From NCBI GenBank assembly GCA_003523055.1, contig DPHC01000005.1:147698-211697 (forward strand): a DNA stretch of 64,000 nucleotides, written 5' to 3'. Made by a program: the position numbers and the translations under genes. Of the stretch, positions 33,434 to 42,029 are shown one piece after another. Positions within the stretch are counted from its first letter, which is position 1, and each line of letters begins with the position of its first letter. A model generated the notes under the pieces. That model made no database searches. It was not told where the DNA came from and worked only from the letters and a program-made list of their open reading frames with translations. The stretch is from Dehalococcoidia bacterium (GTDB lineage Bacteria; Chloroflexota; Dehalococcoidia; Lucifugimonadales; UBA3495).

Positions 33434-33670
33434 TTAATTGCCCACGGCCACGCAGGTTACAGTTCGAACCACGCCGTCTATCGTGTGGATGCTTTCAGTT
33501 ACTATTGTGCCTACTATAGCCATATCATTGCCTTCAATCGTGGCTATTATGTCGTATGGGCCAGTCACTACATCTACTACACTTATGCCATTTAGAGAAT
33601 GCAGGATATCAGCAACTTCGCGAGTTTTTCCAACAGAAGTTTCTATAAGTAAATAAGCTTTGGCTAACAT
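33434..33670 (-). CDS. Stand-alone Lrp/AsnC ligand-binding (RAM) domain protein
   Basis: A 78-residue protein, essentially one RAM domain: AKAYLLIETSVGKTREVADIL, then VTGPYDIIATIEGND. There is no helix-turn-helix, so it is an amino-acid-sensing or co-regulator domain rather than a classical Lrp repressor. The frame is open upstream to 33700, but the ATG at 33670 with AAAGGA before it is the best start. It precedes the acyl-CoA dehydrogenase by 24 bp. Confidence 0.85.
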   Translation of the reverse strand: MLAKAYLLIETSVGKTREVADILHSLNGISVVDVVTGPYDIIATIEGNDMAIVGTIVTESIHTIDGVVRTVTCVAVGN

Positions 33671-33728
33671 GTTCAATCCTTTAATTAATATATTAGGCAA
33701 TTATACACTCTAAGTTATATTTTGTTCT

Positions 33729-33757
33729 TGACGCATCAATTGATGATTTGTAAGATA
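33729..33757 (+). promoter_or_regulatory. Probable promoter of the polyprenyl synthase gene
   Basis: TTGACG at 33729-33734 is spaced by 17 bases from TAAGAT at 33752-33757. The spacer starts within a 12-bp perfect palindrome centred on CAATTG (33734-33745), a possible operator. A GAAGTG SD-like site precedes the ATG at 33802. Confidence 0.45.
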
Positions 33758-33801
33758 AAATTTGCTCTAAACAAAGAAAATACAACTTTGAAGTGTAAAT
33801 A

Positions 33802-34857
33802 ATGAATACTGTGCCAATCGATATTCCTCCTCCAGAAATGTTTGCGAAATATGAAGAACTGATCAATCAAGCGCTTCATATCATGATCCCATTTAAAAAT
33901 CATAAAGATATCTTTGACATTCATTCTTATCATGTTGGTATTTCTAATAGTGATGGAACTTTAGTAGGTAGTGATCAGTACATGGGAAAGTGTCTTAGAT
34001 CTACGTTATGCGTTTTTATTTGTGAGGCCCTTGGTGGCAATGTCGACAACAGTATGCAGGCTGCGGTAGCTTTAGAACTGATACATAACTTCTCATTAAT
34101 TCATGATGATATTCAGGATGGAGACGGAGAAAGAAGGCATCGGCCGACGGTATGGTCTATTTGGGGTGTCCCCAAAGCTTTGGTTTCTGGCAATGCTTTG
34201 CACACAGTAGGAGATATGTCTGTTTTTAAAAGTAATATCTACGATGTACCTGAGAAAATGCAAATTAAATTATCTAACTTGTTGACCGAAGCTTATATGA
34301 AAATGATTGTTGGACAATGCCAAGATTTAGAGTTTGAAAACAAAACCGATATTACTACAGATATGTATTTGGGCATGATTGCAGGAAAAACAGGAGCATT
34401 AATACAAAATGCAATATTGATGGGAGCGTTGCTAGGCGGTAAAGAATACAATACTTTGCAAGCATTTGAAGAATTTGGATTTCTTATAGGCCAAGCTTTT
34501 CAAATACGTGACGATTTTTTAGGTATTTGGGGTGAAGAGTCTAAAACCGGAAAACCTATAGGGAATGATATCATTAGGAAAAAGAAAACCTTTCCAGTTG
34601 TATATGGATTTGAAAATGCACATGGAGCTCGGAAATCACAATTATTGAATATATATAACATGAAGGAACTTTATGATGATGATAGAACCAAAGTATTACA
34701 GGTGTTAGAAGACGTAGGTGCTAAAGAAGCTACACTTGATTTCATTGATGAGGTTTCTGAGCGGGCTATGAACATTGTTAATCAATTGGAGATGCCGACG
34801 TGGGCAAGCATAGAATTAAAGAAACTAGTTTTTTTCTTGGCTAATAGAGATTTGTAG
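33802..34857 (+). CDS. Polyprenyl diphosphate synthase
   Basis: A 351-residue isoprenyl synthase. The first aspartate-rich motif appears as LIHDDIQDGDGERRHRP and the second as IRDDFLGIWGEESKTGKPIGND. The sequence GNALHTVGD lies between. Such enzymes add isopentenyl units to make farnesyl, geranylgeranyl or longer diphosphates for quinones, carotenoids or lipids. Chain length is not clear from the motif. The following epimerase gene begins immediately after the stop (TAGATG). Confidence 0.9.
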   Translation: MNTVPIDIPPPEMFAKYEELINQALHIMIPFKNHKDIFDIHSYHVGISNSDGTLVGSDQYMGKCLRSTLCVFICEALGGNVDNSMQAAVALELIHNFSLIHDDIQDGDGERRHRPTVWSIWGVPKALVSGNALHTVGDMSVFKSNIYDVPEKMQIKLSNLLTEAYMKMIVGQCQDLEFENKTDITTDMYLGMIAGKTGALIQNAILMGALLGGKEYNTLQAFEEFGFLIGQAFQIRDDFLGIWGEESKTGKPIGNDIIRKKKTFPVVYGFENAHGARKSQLLNIYNMKELYDDDRTKVLQVLEDVGAKEATLDFIDEVSERAMNIVNQLEMPTWASIELKKLVFFLANRDL

Positions 34858-35859
34858 ATGCTTGATGAAAAACAACTTAATAAGCGAATTGCTATTATAG
34901 GTCATGAAAATGCAATTGTAGGTCAATTGTTAAAAAAGCTTCAAGACCAAGATTATATTTCTAATTTAGTTTCAATAAATGAAACATTAACCCCAATACC
35001 GGTCAAGAAACTGACTGCAGTTAGACAAAGCATCGATAGTCCTTACTACACTATTTTAAGGCGACATAGGGTTAATACAATAATTCATATGGGATTATAC
35101 AATTCATTGGATGTCCCTAGTAAATTGTTACCAGATCTTTCTGATCGTAACGATAAGGTGATAGATTCGTTGTTGGACTCTTGCGAGAACTCTGATATTG
35201 ATCACTTGGTATTTATAAGTTCCTCATGCATCTATCATTCTGCGCCAGTGGATTGGGCATCTGTAAGTGAGTCTGATGTACATGAATCTGAGAAAGGGTT
35301 GTCTTTGGGGTTAGATCATTACAAGGCTGAACAGAAATTACGACAATATGCTAATAACAATTCTCATATAGCGGTTACAATTTTGAGACCGTCTTCTGTT
35401 TTAGGACCTTCTAGTAATAGGATAATGTGCCTTGAATCAGTATCTTGGAATACAGTTTCAATTAAAAACGGTTTTCCACTGCAATTTATGCATGAATATG
35501 ATTTTATTGACGCTATCGATAAAACTGTAGAATCTATTCCAATAGGCGTTTTTAATATTGCGTCGGCAGGGGTTATATATCCTGCTGAAATAAAAAAAAT
35601 TATTGGGAAGAAAATCATTTCAATCCCAAGATCGTTCCCGTATTTCTTGGTAAAATGGCTTATTAGGTTCATATCATTTCATAACATTAAGGACTTCCAT
35701 TGGAAGTCCTTAATGTATCCTGTTGTTATGTCCACAGTGAAATTCACTAATGAAACAGCATTCCAACCGATGTTTAATTCAAACGATGCTGTAACTGATT
35801 ACATATATAGCAATATTATTATGAAAGAAGAAGTAGAGATCATTTACGATGGAAAGTGA
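34858..35859 (+). CDS. NAD-dependent epimerase/dehydratase-like protein
   Basis: A 333-residue extended-SDR-type protein. The N-terminal loop reads IAIIGHENAIVGQLL, lacking the standard TGxxGxxG. LVFISSSCIY carries the catalytic Ser region and LDHYKAEQKLR the YxxxK pair. It may be a sugar nucleotide or lipid-linked dehydrogenase, and weak cofactor motif use suggests altered binding. It is translated right after the polyprenyl synthase, so a polyisoprenoid-linked glycan or isoprenoid step is conceivable. A 33-bp palindrome lies near the 3' end. Confidence 0.7.
   Translation: MLDEKQLNKRIAIIGHENAIVGQLLKKLQDQDYISNLVSINETLTPIPVKKLTAVRQSIDSPYYTILRRHRVNTIIHMGLYNSLDVPSKLLPDLSDRNDKVIDSLLDSCENSDIDHLVFISSSCIYHSAPVDWASVSESDVHESEKGLSLGLDHYKAEQKLRQYANNNSHIAVTILRPSSVLGPSSNRIMCLESVSWNTVSIKNGFPLQFMHEYDFIDAIDKTVESIPIGVFNIASAGVIYPAEIKKIIGKKIISIPRSFPYFLVKWLIRFISFHNIKDFHWKSLMYPVVMSTVKFTNETAFQPMFNSNDAVTDYIYSNIIMKEEVEIIYDGK
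35684..35716. repeat. 33-bp palindrome (16-bp arms, 1-nt centre) inside the epimerase-like gene
   Basis: The arms start ACATTAAGGACTTCCA. Perfect arms surround a single T. The sequence lies in frame and encodes N-I-K-D-F-H-W-K-S-L-M-Y. It is about 145 bp before the stop. No T-tract follows. Confidence 0.9.
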
Positions 35860-35871
35860 AGCTAATAAAAA

Positions 35872-36879
35872 TTATACTTCACTTAAGTTTTGATTAATAT
35901 CTTCTTCAAATTTAAAATCTGTATTCCATAATTGTAATATTTCGGCATCTTCGGATTCACTGAATTCTGTACATTCAAGAGATTCTACAAAATGATTTAA
36001 GTCGGATAAGTTTGTTATGTTAGGTAAGACACTTATGATAGTTGGCTGAGCAAGGCAAAATTGTATAGCAGCTTGGCTTAAAGTTCGCCCAATTTCTTCT
36101 CCATATATGAAATCTAGTTTTTCAACTCGCTTGAGTGCCCAGGCTAGCCACTCTATTCGTCGGTGAGACCGATGGTCGCCCTCTTTGAAAATGGGAGGTT
36201 CTTTGTACTTCCCTGTAAGAGCTTCAGATGCGTGAGGTACTCTTGAAATAAGTCCGACTTCCATATCTTTTGCTGTTTTGAAAAAATCTCTAGCTGGGTC
36301 TTGCTCAAGAATACTATAAATAATCTGTAGGGATGTGACGTGACGTTCTTTCATAGATGCTTCACCTTCTTCAAACCAGCCAATATCGGGACCTAATGCT
36401 GATCCGTAATGACGAATCTTCCCTTCAGATTTCAATTCCTCTAGTGTTTCAAAAACATAGTCTTGTTCAATAGTGTCAATTCTTGGATTATGCAATTGAT
36501 ATATATCTATGTAGTCAGTTTTTAGTCTTTTCAAGCTTTGTTCACACGCAAATTTAATAAATTCAGGTTCAAATTTTTGTGGACGTTCTTGATGCCCAAT
36601 TCTAGGAGTTTTATCGTAAAAATCGTACCCGAACTTAGTGGCTATAACCATATCGTGCCTTTTATGCCCTAAGTATTTAGCTAGTACCTCTTCTCCAAAC
36701 CCTTCTCCATAGGTGTCAGCGGTATCAAAGAAATTGATGCCCAATTCCAAAGCGTTTTCGAGAAGAGACTGTTTATCATTGTCTTCTATGTGGCCCCACC
36801 AATTGGTAGCTACAGTCCATGCTCCGAATCCAATTTCTGAGAGGTGTAAGTCTGATTTCGGTAATTTTCTATATTTCAT
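35872..36879 (-). CDS. Aldo/keto reductase
   Basis: A 335-residue TIM-barrel oxidoreductase: SEIGFGAWTV at the start, NFFDTADTYGEG with the catalytic Asp and Tyr, VIATKFGYDFYDKTP with the Lys, YIDIYQLHNP with the His. NADPH-linked carbonyl reduction is the expected chemistry. AGGGG lies upstream of the ATG. The gene ends near the convergent epimerase. It follows the DUF1802 gene by 15 bp, so both probably share a transcript. Confidence 0.92.
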   Translation of the reverse strand: MKYRKLPKSDLHLSEIGFGAWTVATNWWGHIEDNDKQSLLENALELGINFFDTADTYGEGFGEEVLAKYLGHKRHDMVIATKFGYDFYDKTPRIGHQERPQKFEPEFIKFACEQSLKRLKTDYIDIYQLHNPRIDTIEQDYVFETLEELKSEGKIRHYGSALGPDIGWFEEGEASMKERHVTSLQIIYSILEQDPARDFFKTAKDMEVGLISRVPHASEALTGKYKEPPIFKEGDHRSHRRIEWLAWALKRVEKLDFIYGEEIGRTLSQAAIQFCLAQPTIISVLPNITNLSDLNHFVESLECTEFSESEDAEILQLWNTDFKFEEDINQNLSEV

Positions 36880-36894
36880 TAATTCCCCTGATGA

Positions 36895-37470
36895 TTATTT
36901 AAGAGCGTTTTTAATCTGGGTGATAGTGTCTTGTAGTTTTTGTTCGCTCATCACAGACGTAGATGCTATATCTAAAGGTTGCTCTAGCTCAACCCAGGAC
37001 TTACAACCTCCATACTCTGATTTGTAAGGAACAGTAATAGGTTTATCTAATTTGCTAACTTTAAGTAACATGATCGATAATGGGAAATTAGGTTTCCATC
37101 TCAGTCTCGATTCTGCGTAATTAGCGGTCCAAATATGGTAATCGTTGAGTTTCTGTAATGTGGAATGGTCGGTAGTTTCTATTACTTCTACGACTTCTGC
37201 CCAGGTGTTGAATATGACGGACTCGGTTTGCACATTTGATTGTTCATATGGTTGTATTTTACTTTGGTAAAGAGGTTTTAATAGCTCAAGTGATTGATGT
37301 TCAAATGTTGGATATAATAAGAAGTTATCATGAATTACTGTAAAGTGCTTAGAATCTTCTCGTATGCCGCCTTTACGGAGTAACATAATTTGCTCTCCAT
37401 CGATTAGTGCGTCTACTGCAACTGCCCATTCTTTAAACGCTACTTTACATGTTGTTTTTGTATTAACCAT
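36895..37470 (-). CDS. DUF1802-family protein
   Basis: A 191-residue protein. AFKEWAVAVDALIDGEQIMLLRKGGIRED at the N-terminus and LLYPTFEHQ further on are typical of DUF1802, a family of unknown function found in many bacteria. A C-terminal coil-like tail carries several Lys. AGGAGG-type bases precede the ATG. It lies 33 bp after the TatD gene, so tatD, this gene and the aldo/keto reductase may form one transcript. Confidence 0.8.
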   Translation of the reverse strand: MVNTKTTCKVAFKEWAVAVDALIDGEQIMLLRKGGIREDSKHFTVIHDNFLLYPTFEHQSLELLKPLYQSKIQPYEQSNVQTESVIFNTWAEVVEVIETTDHSTLQKLNDYHIWTANYAESRLRWKPNFPLSIMLLKVSKLDKPITVPYKSEYGGCKSWVELEQPLDIASTSVMSEQKLQDTITQIKNALK

Positions 37471-37503
37471 CAGTCCTCCTAGTTTTTACAGGCGTTTATT
37501 ATA

Positions 37504-38271
37504 TCAAAATTTTACTAATGATTTTAAATTAGCTGTAGTTGTATTTCCAACTTCTTCGATTGATATGTTTTTTATTAATGCCATGCGGGATGCAATATCC
37601 ATCAAATGACGAGGTTCAGTCCAGCTTTGGCGGTTTTTTTTGAAAGGCTGAGGATAACAATCTGTTTCTAAAACCATATTTGATAAAGGGATATGTTTAA
37701 CAGTAGTTTGAAGTTCAGGAATTCTGAGTAAAGGCCGGGCGATAGATATGTAAAATCCCAGATCTATGGCTTGTAGAGCAGTTCGTATATTAGATTGAAA
37801 ATAGTGCATGATTCCGCCTACTTTGAAAGCCTGCTCTTCTTTTAGTAAGTTGAATACGTCATCGTGGGATTCTCTTGAATGGAAAATTATAGGTTTGTTA
37901 GCAGCGATTGCTATACGGATTTGTTCTCTGAACACTTGTTGCTGAAGGGCTTTATTAGGTGATCCGGGTAAATAGTCTAATCCAATTTCACTCATGCAGA
38001 CGACTTTGTCATTGTTTGTAATCATAGAATAAAGTAATAATGACTGTTTTTCATCAAGTAGTTGTGTTACCTCTGAAGGATGTATGCCGGTTCCAGCATA
38101 AATCATGGGGTACTGGTTTGCGAGGCTGATGCATTTTTTTGTTGACTTTAAAGTTGTGCCGGCTGCTATTATATGAGTAACGTTATGCGCTATTGCTCTT
38201 TCTATTATTCCAGGTAGTTCTTCATTGTCATATTGGTCAACATGAGTATGGCTGTCACATAGATTTATCAT
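37504..38271 (-). CDS. tatD: TatD-family metal-dependent hydrolase
   Basis: A 255-residue TIM-barrel hydrolase with metal ligands in SHTHVDQYD, a glutamate in CMSEIGLDYLPG, histidines in IIFHSRESHDD and GGIMHYFQ, and LETDCYPQP at the C-terminal side. TatD proteins are 3'-5' deoxyribonucleases or quality-control nucleases. A GTG at 38277 could start it, but the ATG at 38271 is the more usual choice. SD is weak for both. A symmetric TTGCTAT/ATAGCAA element lies upstream (38300-38316). Confidence 0.9.
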   Translation of the reverse strand: MINLCDSHTHVDQYDNEELPGIIERAIAHNVTHIIAAGTTLKSTKKCISLANQYPMIYAGTGIHPSEVTQLLDEKQSLLLYSMITNNDKVVCMSEIGLDYLPGSPNKALQQQVFREQIRIAIAANKPIIFHSRESHDDVFNLLKEEQAFKVGGIMHYFQSNIRTALQAIDLGFYISIARPLLRIPELQTTVKHIPLSNMVLETDCYPQPFKKNRQSWTEPRHLMDIASRMALIKNISIEEVGNTTTANLKSLVKF

Positions 38272-38299
38272 AGTCACTTTAGATTACAGATTTAGCAAT

Positions 38300-38440
38300 T
38301 TGCTATATAATAGCAACATAAACATTTTATTGTAGATTATATTGTGTGTCAAAAATCTATTAATGCAGTTATGATATTGCAATAGCTAAGGATTTGACAT
38401 AAAGATTCATGAATGGCCGTTCAAAATCAATATTGGCCAT
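38300..38440. promoter_or_regulatory. Divergent tatD/suf control region
   Basis: This gap holds a 7-bp inverted repeat TTGCTAT-N3-ATAGCAA (38300-38316), a TATGAT box (38370-38375), TTGACA (38394-38399) and ATGGCC-N16-GGCCAT (38413-38418/38435-38440) just before the sufB leader. No single convincing -35/-10 pair can be assigned. The two inverted repeats are plausible operators for divergent control. No IscR or SufR gene is adjacent. Confidence 0.4.
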
Positions 38441-38465
38441 AATTTTTTAACAGACGAGGGAAAGT

Positions 38466-39926
38466 ATGACGAGCCCAAAAAGTATTTCAAGACATTCTAC
38501 TGATTTAGATACAGAATATAAATGGGGATTCACCATGGACGTAGAAGGTGATGTCGCTCCCAAAGGTTTAAGTGAAGAGATTGTTAGGTTTATATCATCG
38601 AAAAAGAATGAACCTGAGTGGCTACTTGAATGGAGATTACAAGCATTTAAATTTTGGGAAAGTCAAATAGATGTACACCCGGAATGGGCTAATGTTAGTT
38701 TTCCCAAGATCGATTTTCAAGATTTGCATTATTATGCAGATCCGACTGCTAAAAAAGATGGACCGAAAAGCTTAGATGAAGTGGACCCTGAAATAATCGA
38801 AGGTTTTAATAAATTAGGAATACCGATCGAAGAACAAAAGCAATTGGCTGGAGTAGCAATAGATGCTGTATTAGACAGTGTCTCTGTAGCTACTACTTAC
38901 CAAGATATGTTGGAAAAAGAAGGCATAATATTTTGCTCGATTAGTGAAGCTGTCCAAAAGCATCCAGATTTAGTAAAAAAATACTTGGGTTCTGTGGTTC
39001 CATATTCTGACAATTATTACGCTTGTTTGAATGCAGCTGTATTCAGTGATGGATCATTTGCATATATCCCTAAAGGTACAAGATGCCCGATAGAATTAAT
39101 GACATATTTTAGAATAAACCAGATAAATAGCGGGCAATTTGAAAGAACATTGATTGTAGCAGAAGATGATAGTTATGTTAGTTACTTGGAAGGATGCACA
39201 GCTCCAGTAAGAAAAGAATCTCAACTGCATGCAGCGGTCGTAGAATTAGTCGCAATGGACAATGCTGAAATCAAATATTCAACTTTACAAAATTGGTATC
39301 CGGGCGATAAAAATGGCCAAGGAGGAATATATAATTTTGTGACAAAGAGAGGAAAAGCAGTAGGTGTAAATTCGAAAATTTCATGGACTCAAGTAGAAAC
39401 AGGTTCTGCTATAACATGGAAATATCCTAGTGTTATTTTGCAAGGAGATAATTCCATAGGAGAATTTTATTCTGTGGCATTGGTTAATAATTACCAACAA
39501 GCAGATACTGGAACCAAGATGATTCATATTGGTAAAAACACTAAGAGCACTATTATTGCTAAAGGTATTTCGGCAGGCCATGCTGAAAATACTTATAGAG
39601 GATTAGTAAAAATAAACCCATCTGCTACCGGAGCAAAGAATTTTACTCAATGTGATTCATTGCTTGTTGGAGATACGTGCGGAGCACACACAGTTCCTTA
39701 TATTGAGGTTAAAAATCCAACGGCTCAATTAGAACATGAAGCAACTACTTCTAAAGTGAGCGATGATCAGTTGTTCTATTGCCAGCAACGAGGTATTGGC
39801 CAAGAAGAAGCTCACTATATGATTATTAACGGGTTTTGCAGAGGAATATTCCAAGAATTGCCGTTCGAATTCGCAATGGAAGCTTCACAATTACTAAAGG
39901 TTAGTTTAGAGGGGACAGTAGGATAA
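38466..39926 (+). CDS. sufB: Fe-S cluster assembly scaffold SufB
   Basis: A 486-residue protein of the SUF scaffold. The conserved parts include YKWGFTMDVEGDVAPKG, RNTYRGLVKI-like GHAENTYRGLVKINPSA, and the C-terminal EHEATTSKVSDDQLFYCQQRGI that carries the conserved Cys and His/Glu region. SufB with SufC and SufD builds Fe-S clusters using sulfur from SufS. AGGGAAAG precedes the ATG. It leads an operon sufB-C-D-S-U plus a second U-like gene. Confidence 0.96.
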   Translation: MTSPKSISRHSTDLDTEYKWGFTMDVEGDVAPKGLSEEIVRFISSKKNEPEWLLEWRLQAFKFWESQIDVHPEWANVSFPKIDFQDLHYYADPTAKKDGPKSLDEVDPEIIEGFNKLGIPIEEQKQLAGVAIDAVLDSVSVATTYQDMLEKEGIIFCSISEAVQKHPDLVKKYLGSVVPYSDNYYACLNAAVFSDGSFAYIPKGTRCPIELMTYFRINQINSGQFERTLIVAEDDSYVSYLEGCTAPVRKESQLHAAVVELVAMDNAEIKYSTLQNWYPGDKNGQGGIYNFVTKRGKAVGVNSKISWTQVETGSAITWKYPSVILQGDNSIGEFYSVALVNNYQQADTGTKMIHIGKNTKSTIIAKGISAGHAENTYRGLVKINPSATGAKNFTQCDSLLVGDTCGAHTVPYIEVKNPTAQLEHEATTSKVSDDQLFYCQQRGIGQEEAHYMIINGFCRGIFQELPFEFAMEASQLLKVSLEGTVG

Positions 39927-39932
39927 ATATAC

Positions 39933-40673
39933 ATGATTGAAGTTAAAGATTTAAAAGCTAATATTGAAGAAAAAGAAATATTAAAAGGGATTAATTTAAT
40001 TATAAATCCAGGAGAAGTGCATGCTATTATGGGGCCTAATGGCTCAGGTAAAAGCACATTAGCTAACGTGATAGCTGGCCGTCCTGAATACACTGTAACA
40101 AGCGGGTCTGTACAATTTGAACAGCAAGAGCTTTTAGCATTAGAACCTGAAGATCGCGCTCGTGCAGGAGTTTTTCTAGCTTTCCAGTACCCTACAGAAT
40201 TACCAGGAGTTAGAGCTTGGCAGTTCTTAAAAGCTGCCGTTGATGCAATCAGAGTGCACAATGGTGACCCTGAATATACCGCAAGAGAGTTTGATCTGAG
40301 ATTAAAAGAATGTGTTTCAGAAGTGTCTATTGATCCAGAATTGGTTAAAAGAAATGTCAATGAAGGATTTTCTGGAGGTGAGAAAAAACGAAACGAAATA
40401 CTCCAAATGACGCTATTAAATCCCAAACTAGCTATTTTAGATGAAACTGATTCTGGGTTAGACATAGATGCTCTTAAAATTGTTGCTGATGGGGTAAACA
40501 ATTTTAGAAATGAAAATAACGCGGTACTAGTTGTAACTCACTATCAAAGACTATTGAATTATATAGTTCCCGATAAAGTACATGTGCTGTTTGATGGAAG
40601 AATAGTTCAATCTGGTGGTCCTGAGCTTGCGTTGGAATTAGAGGCTAAAGGATATGATTGGGTTAAAAATTAA
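39933..40673 (+). CDS. sufC: SUF ATPase SufC
   Basis: A 246-residue ABC-type ATPase: Walker A GPNGSGKST, signature FSGGEKKRNEI, Walker B LAILDETDSGLDID. SufC drives conformational changes in SufB-SufD during cluster assembly. It begins six bases after the sufB stop and AGGA lies upstream. No transmembrane partner is present, consistent with the SUF role rather than a transporter. Confidence 0.97.
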   Translation: MIEVKDLKANIEEKEILKGINLIINPGEVHAIMGPNGSGKSTLANVIAGRPEYTVTSGSVQFEQQELLALEPEDRARAGVFLAFQYPTELPGVRAWQFLKAAVDAIRVHNGDPEYTAREFDLRLKECVSEVSIDPELVKRNVNEGFSGGEKKRNEILQMTLLNPKLAILDETDSGLDIDALKIVADGVNNFRNENNAVLVVTHYQRLLNYIVPDKVHVLFDGRIVQSGGPELALELEAKGYDWVKN

Positions 40674-40716
40674 AATGGAACTTGTTCTAAAAGTGTCGTT
40701 TTAGGATGTGTAGATT

Positions 40717-42027
40717 GTGAGTGAAATGGATTTGAAATATGAATGTTATGAAAAAGACTATGAACTGATAGTCCAAAATTCAGCGGGAATTGCTAATAAA
40801 ATCAGGAGTAATGCTTGGAAAGCTTTTGTTGAATCTGGTATGCCGGTAGCTAGGAAGGGGAATGAAAAATGGAAATATACCAATGTTAATTCCATCTTGG
40901 AAAAAACTTTCCGTAAAAATGCTAAACAGCTAAGCTCTAAGATATCTGCCGAAAGTATTCCATGCGGAAGTACATCGCATATAAAGATTGTTTTATTGGA
41001 TGGACACTTATCAGAAGATTTATCTTCAAACATGAAGGCGTTTGACGGGATCACTATTACCACTATACAGGAAGGTTTGGACGTAGGTAATGAAAATAAA
41101 CATTTCGCAAAACATTCATCATTAAAAGATGGTTTTGTTTCGTTGAATACTGCCTTGTTTAATGAAGGGATTAGCGTGGAAGTAGAACCTAAAACCGAGC
41201 CAATCACCTTGGAATTATTACATTTTACTACAGGGAGTAAGGGAGTCGCTAATTATCCAAGATTATTAGTTAATCTAAAAGAAAATTCTAATCTGACGTT
41301 AATAGAAGGATTTTTCAGTAATAATGATGGAGAACATTTTACTGATGCAGTTACTGAAATAGTATTAGATCCTGGTTCTAGAATGGTTCATGCAAGAGTA
41401 ATGCTTGAAAATTTAGATTCTGTTCATATGGGAACTACAAATGTTTATCAATCTTCTGACAGCGAATTTAAATCTGCATCTTTTTCTAAAGGCTCTAAGC
41501 TAGCTAGAAATGAAATGTCAGTTTTATTAGATGGTCCTGGTTCATCCTGTGATCTTTCAGGACTATATTTGACTGTGGACGATCAACATGTGGATAATCT
41601 TATCAATATTGATCATGCTAAACCTAACTGTACAAGTAATATTAAGTACAAAGGAATATTAGATGGAAATTCAAGAGCCATCTTTGGCGGAGAAGTAATT
41701 GTTAGGAAAGATGCCCAGAAAACAAATGCTCTTCAGTCTGACAAAAACTTGGTTTTGTCCAATGGTGCTGAAATTGATAGTAAGCCAAGCTTATGGATTT
41801 ATGCTGATGATGTTCAATGTGGCCATGGGGCTACTGCGGGTAGTATAAATGGAGATACAGTTTTTTATATGAAAAGCAGAGGATTAGATGAACGTACGGC
41901 GAGTCGCTTTTTAATCCATGCATTCGCACGTGAAATTATTGAAACAATAGATGATCCAGATTTCATGCAATACTTAGATGATATGTATGAATCATCTATC
42001 CCGGACGTAACCCTTAATTTGGCGTAA
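40717..42027 (+). CDS. sufD: Fe-S cluster assembly protein SufD
   Basis: A 436-residue SufB/SufD-family protein. KWKYTNVNSIL near the N-terminus and a C-terminal CGHGATAGSINGDTVFYMKSRG are characteristic. It pairs with SufB and SufC. The likely start is a GTG at 40717 with AGGATG ten bases before it; an ATG at 40726 is the alternative and would drop three residues. The 43-bp gap after sufC carries no terminator. Confidence 0.94.
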   Translation: MSEMDLKYECYEKDYELIVQNSAGIANKIRSNAWKAFVESGMPVARKGNEKWKYTNVNSILEKTFRKNAKQLSSKISAESIPCGSTSHIKIVLLDGHLSEDLSSNMKAFDGITITTIQEGLDVGNENKHFAKHSSLKDGFVSLNTALFNEGISVEVEPKTEPITLELLHFTTGSKGVANYPRLLVNLKENSNLTLIEGFFSNNDGEHFTDAVTEIVLDPGSRMVHARVMLENLDSVHMGTTNVYQSSDSEFKSASFSKGSKLARNEMSVLLDGPGSSCDLSGLYLTVDDQHVDNLINIDHAKPNCTSNIKYKGILDGNSRAIFGGEVIVRKDAQKTNALQSDKNLVLSNGAEIDSKPSLWIYADDVQCGHGATAGSINGDTVFYMKSRGLDERTASRFLIHAFAREIIETIDDPDFMQYLDDMYESSIPDVTLNLA

Positions 42028-42029
42028 AT

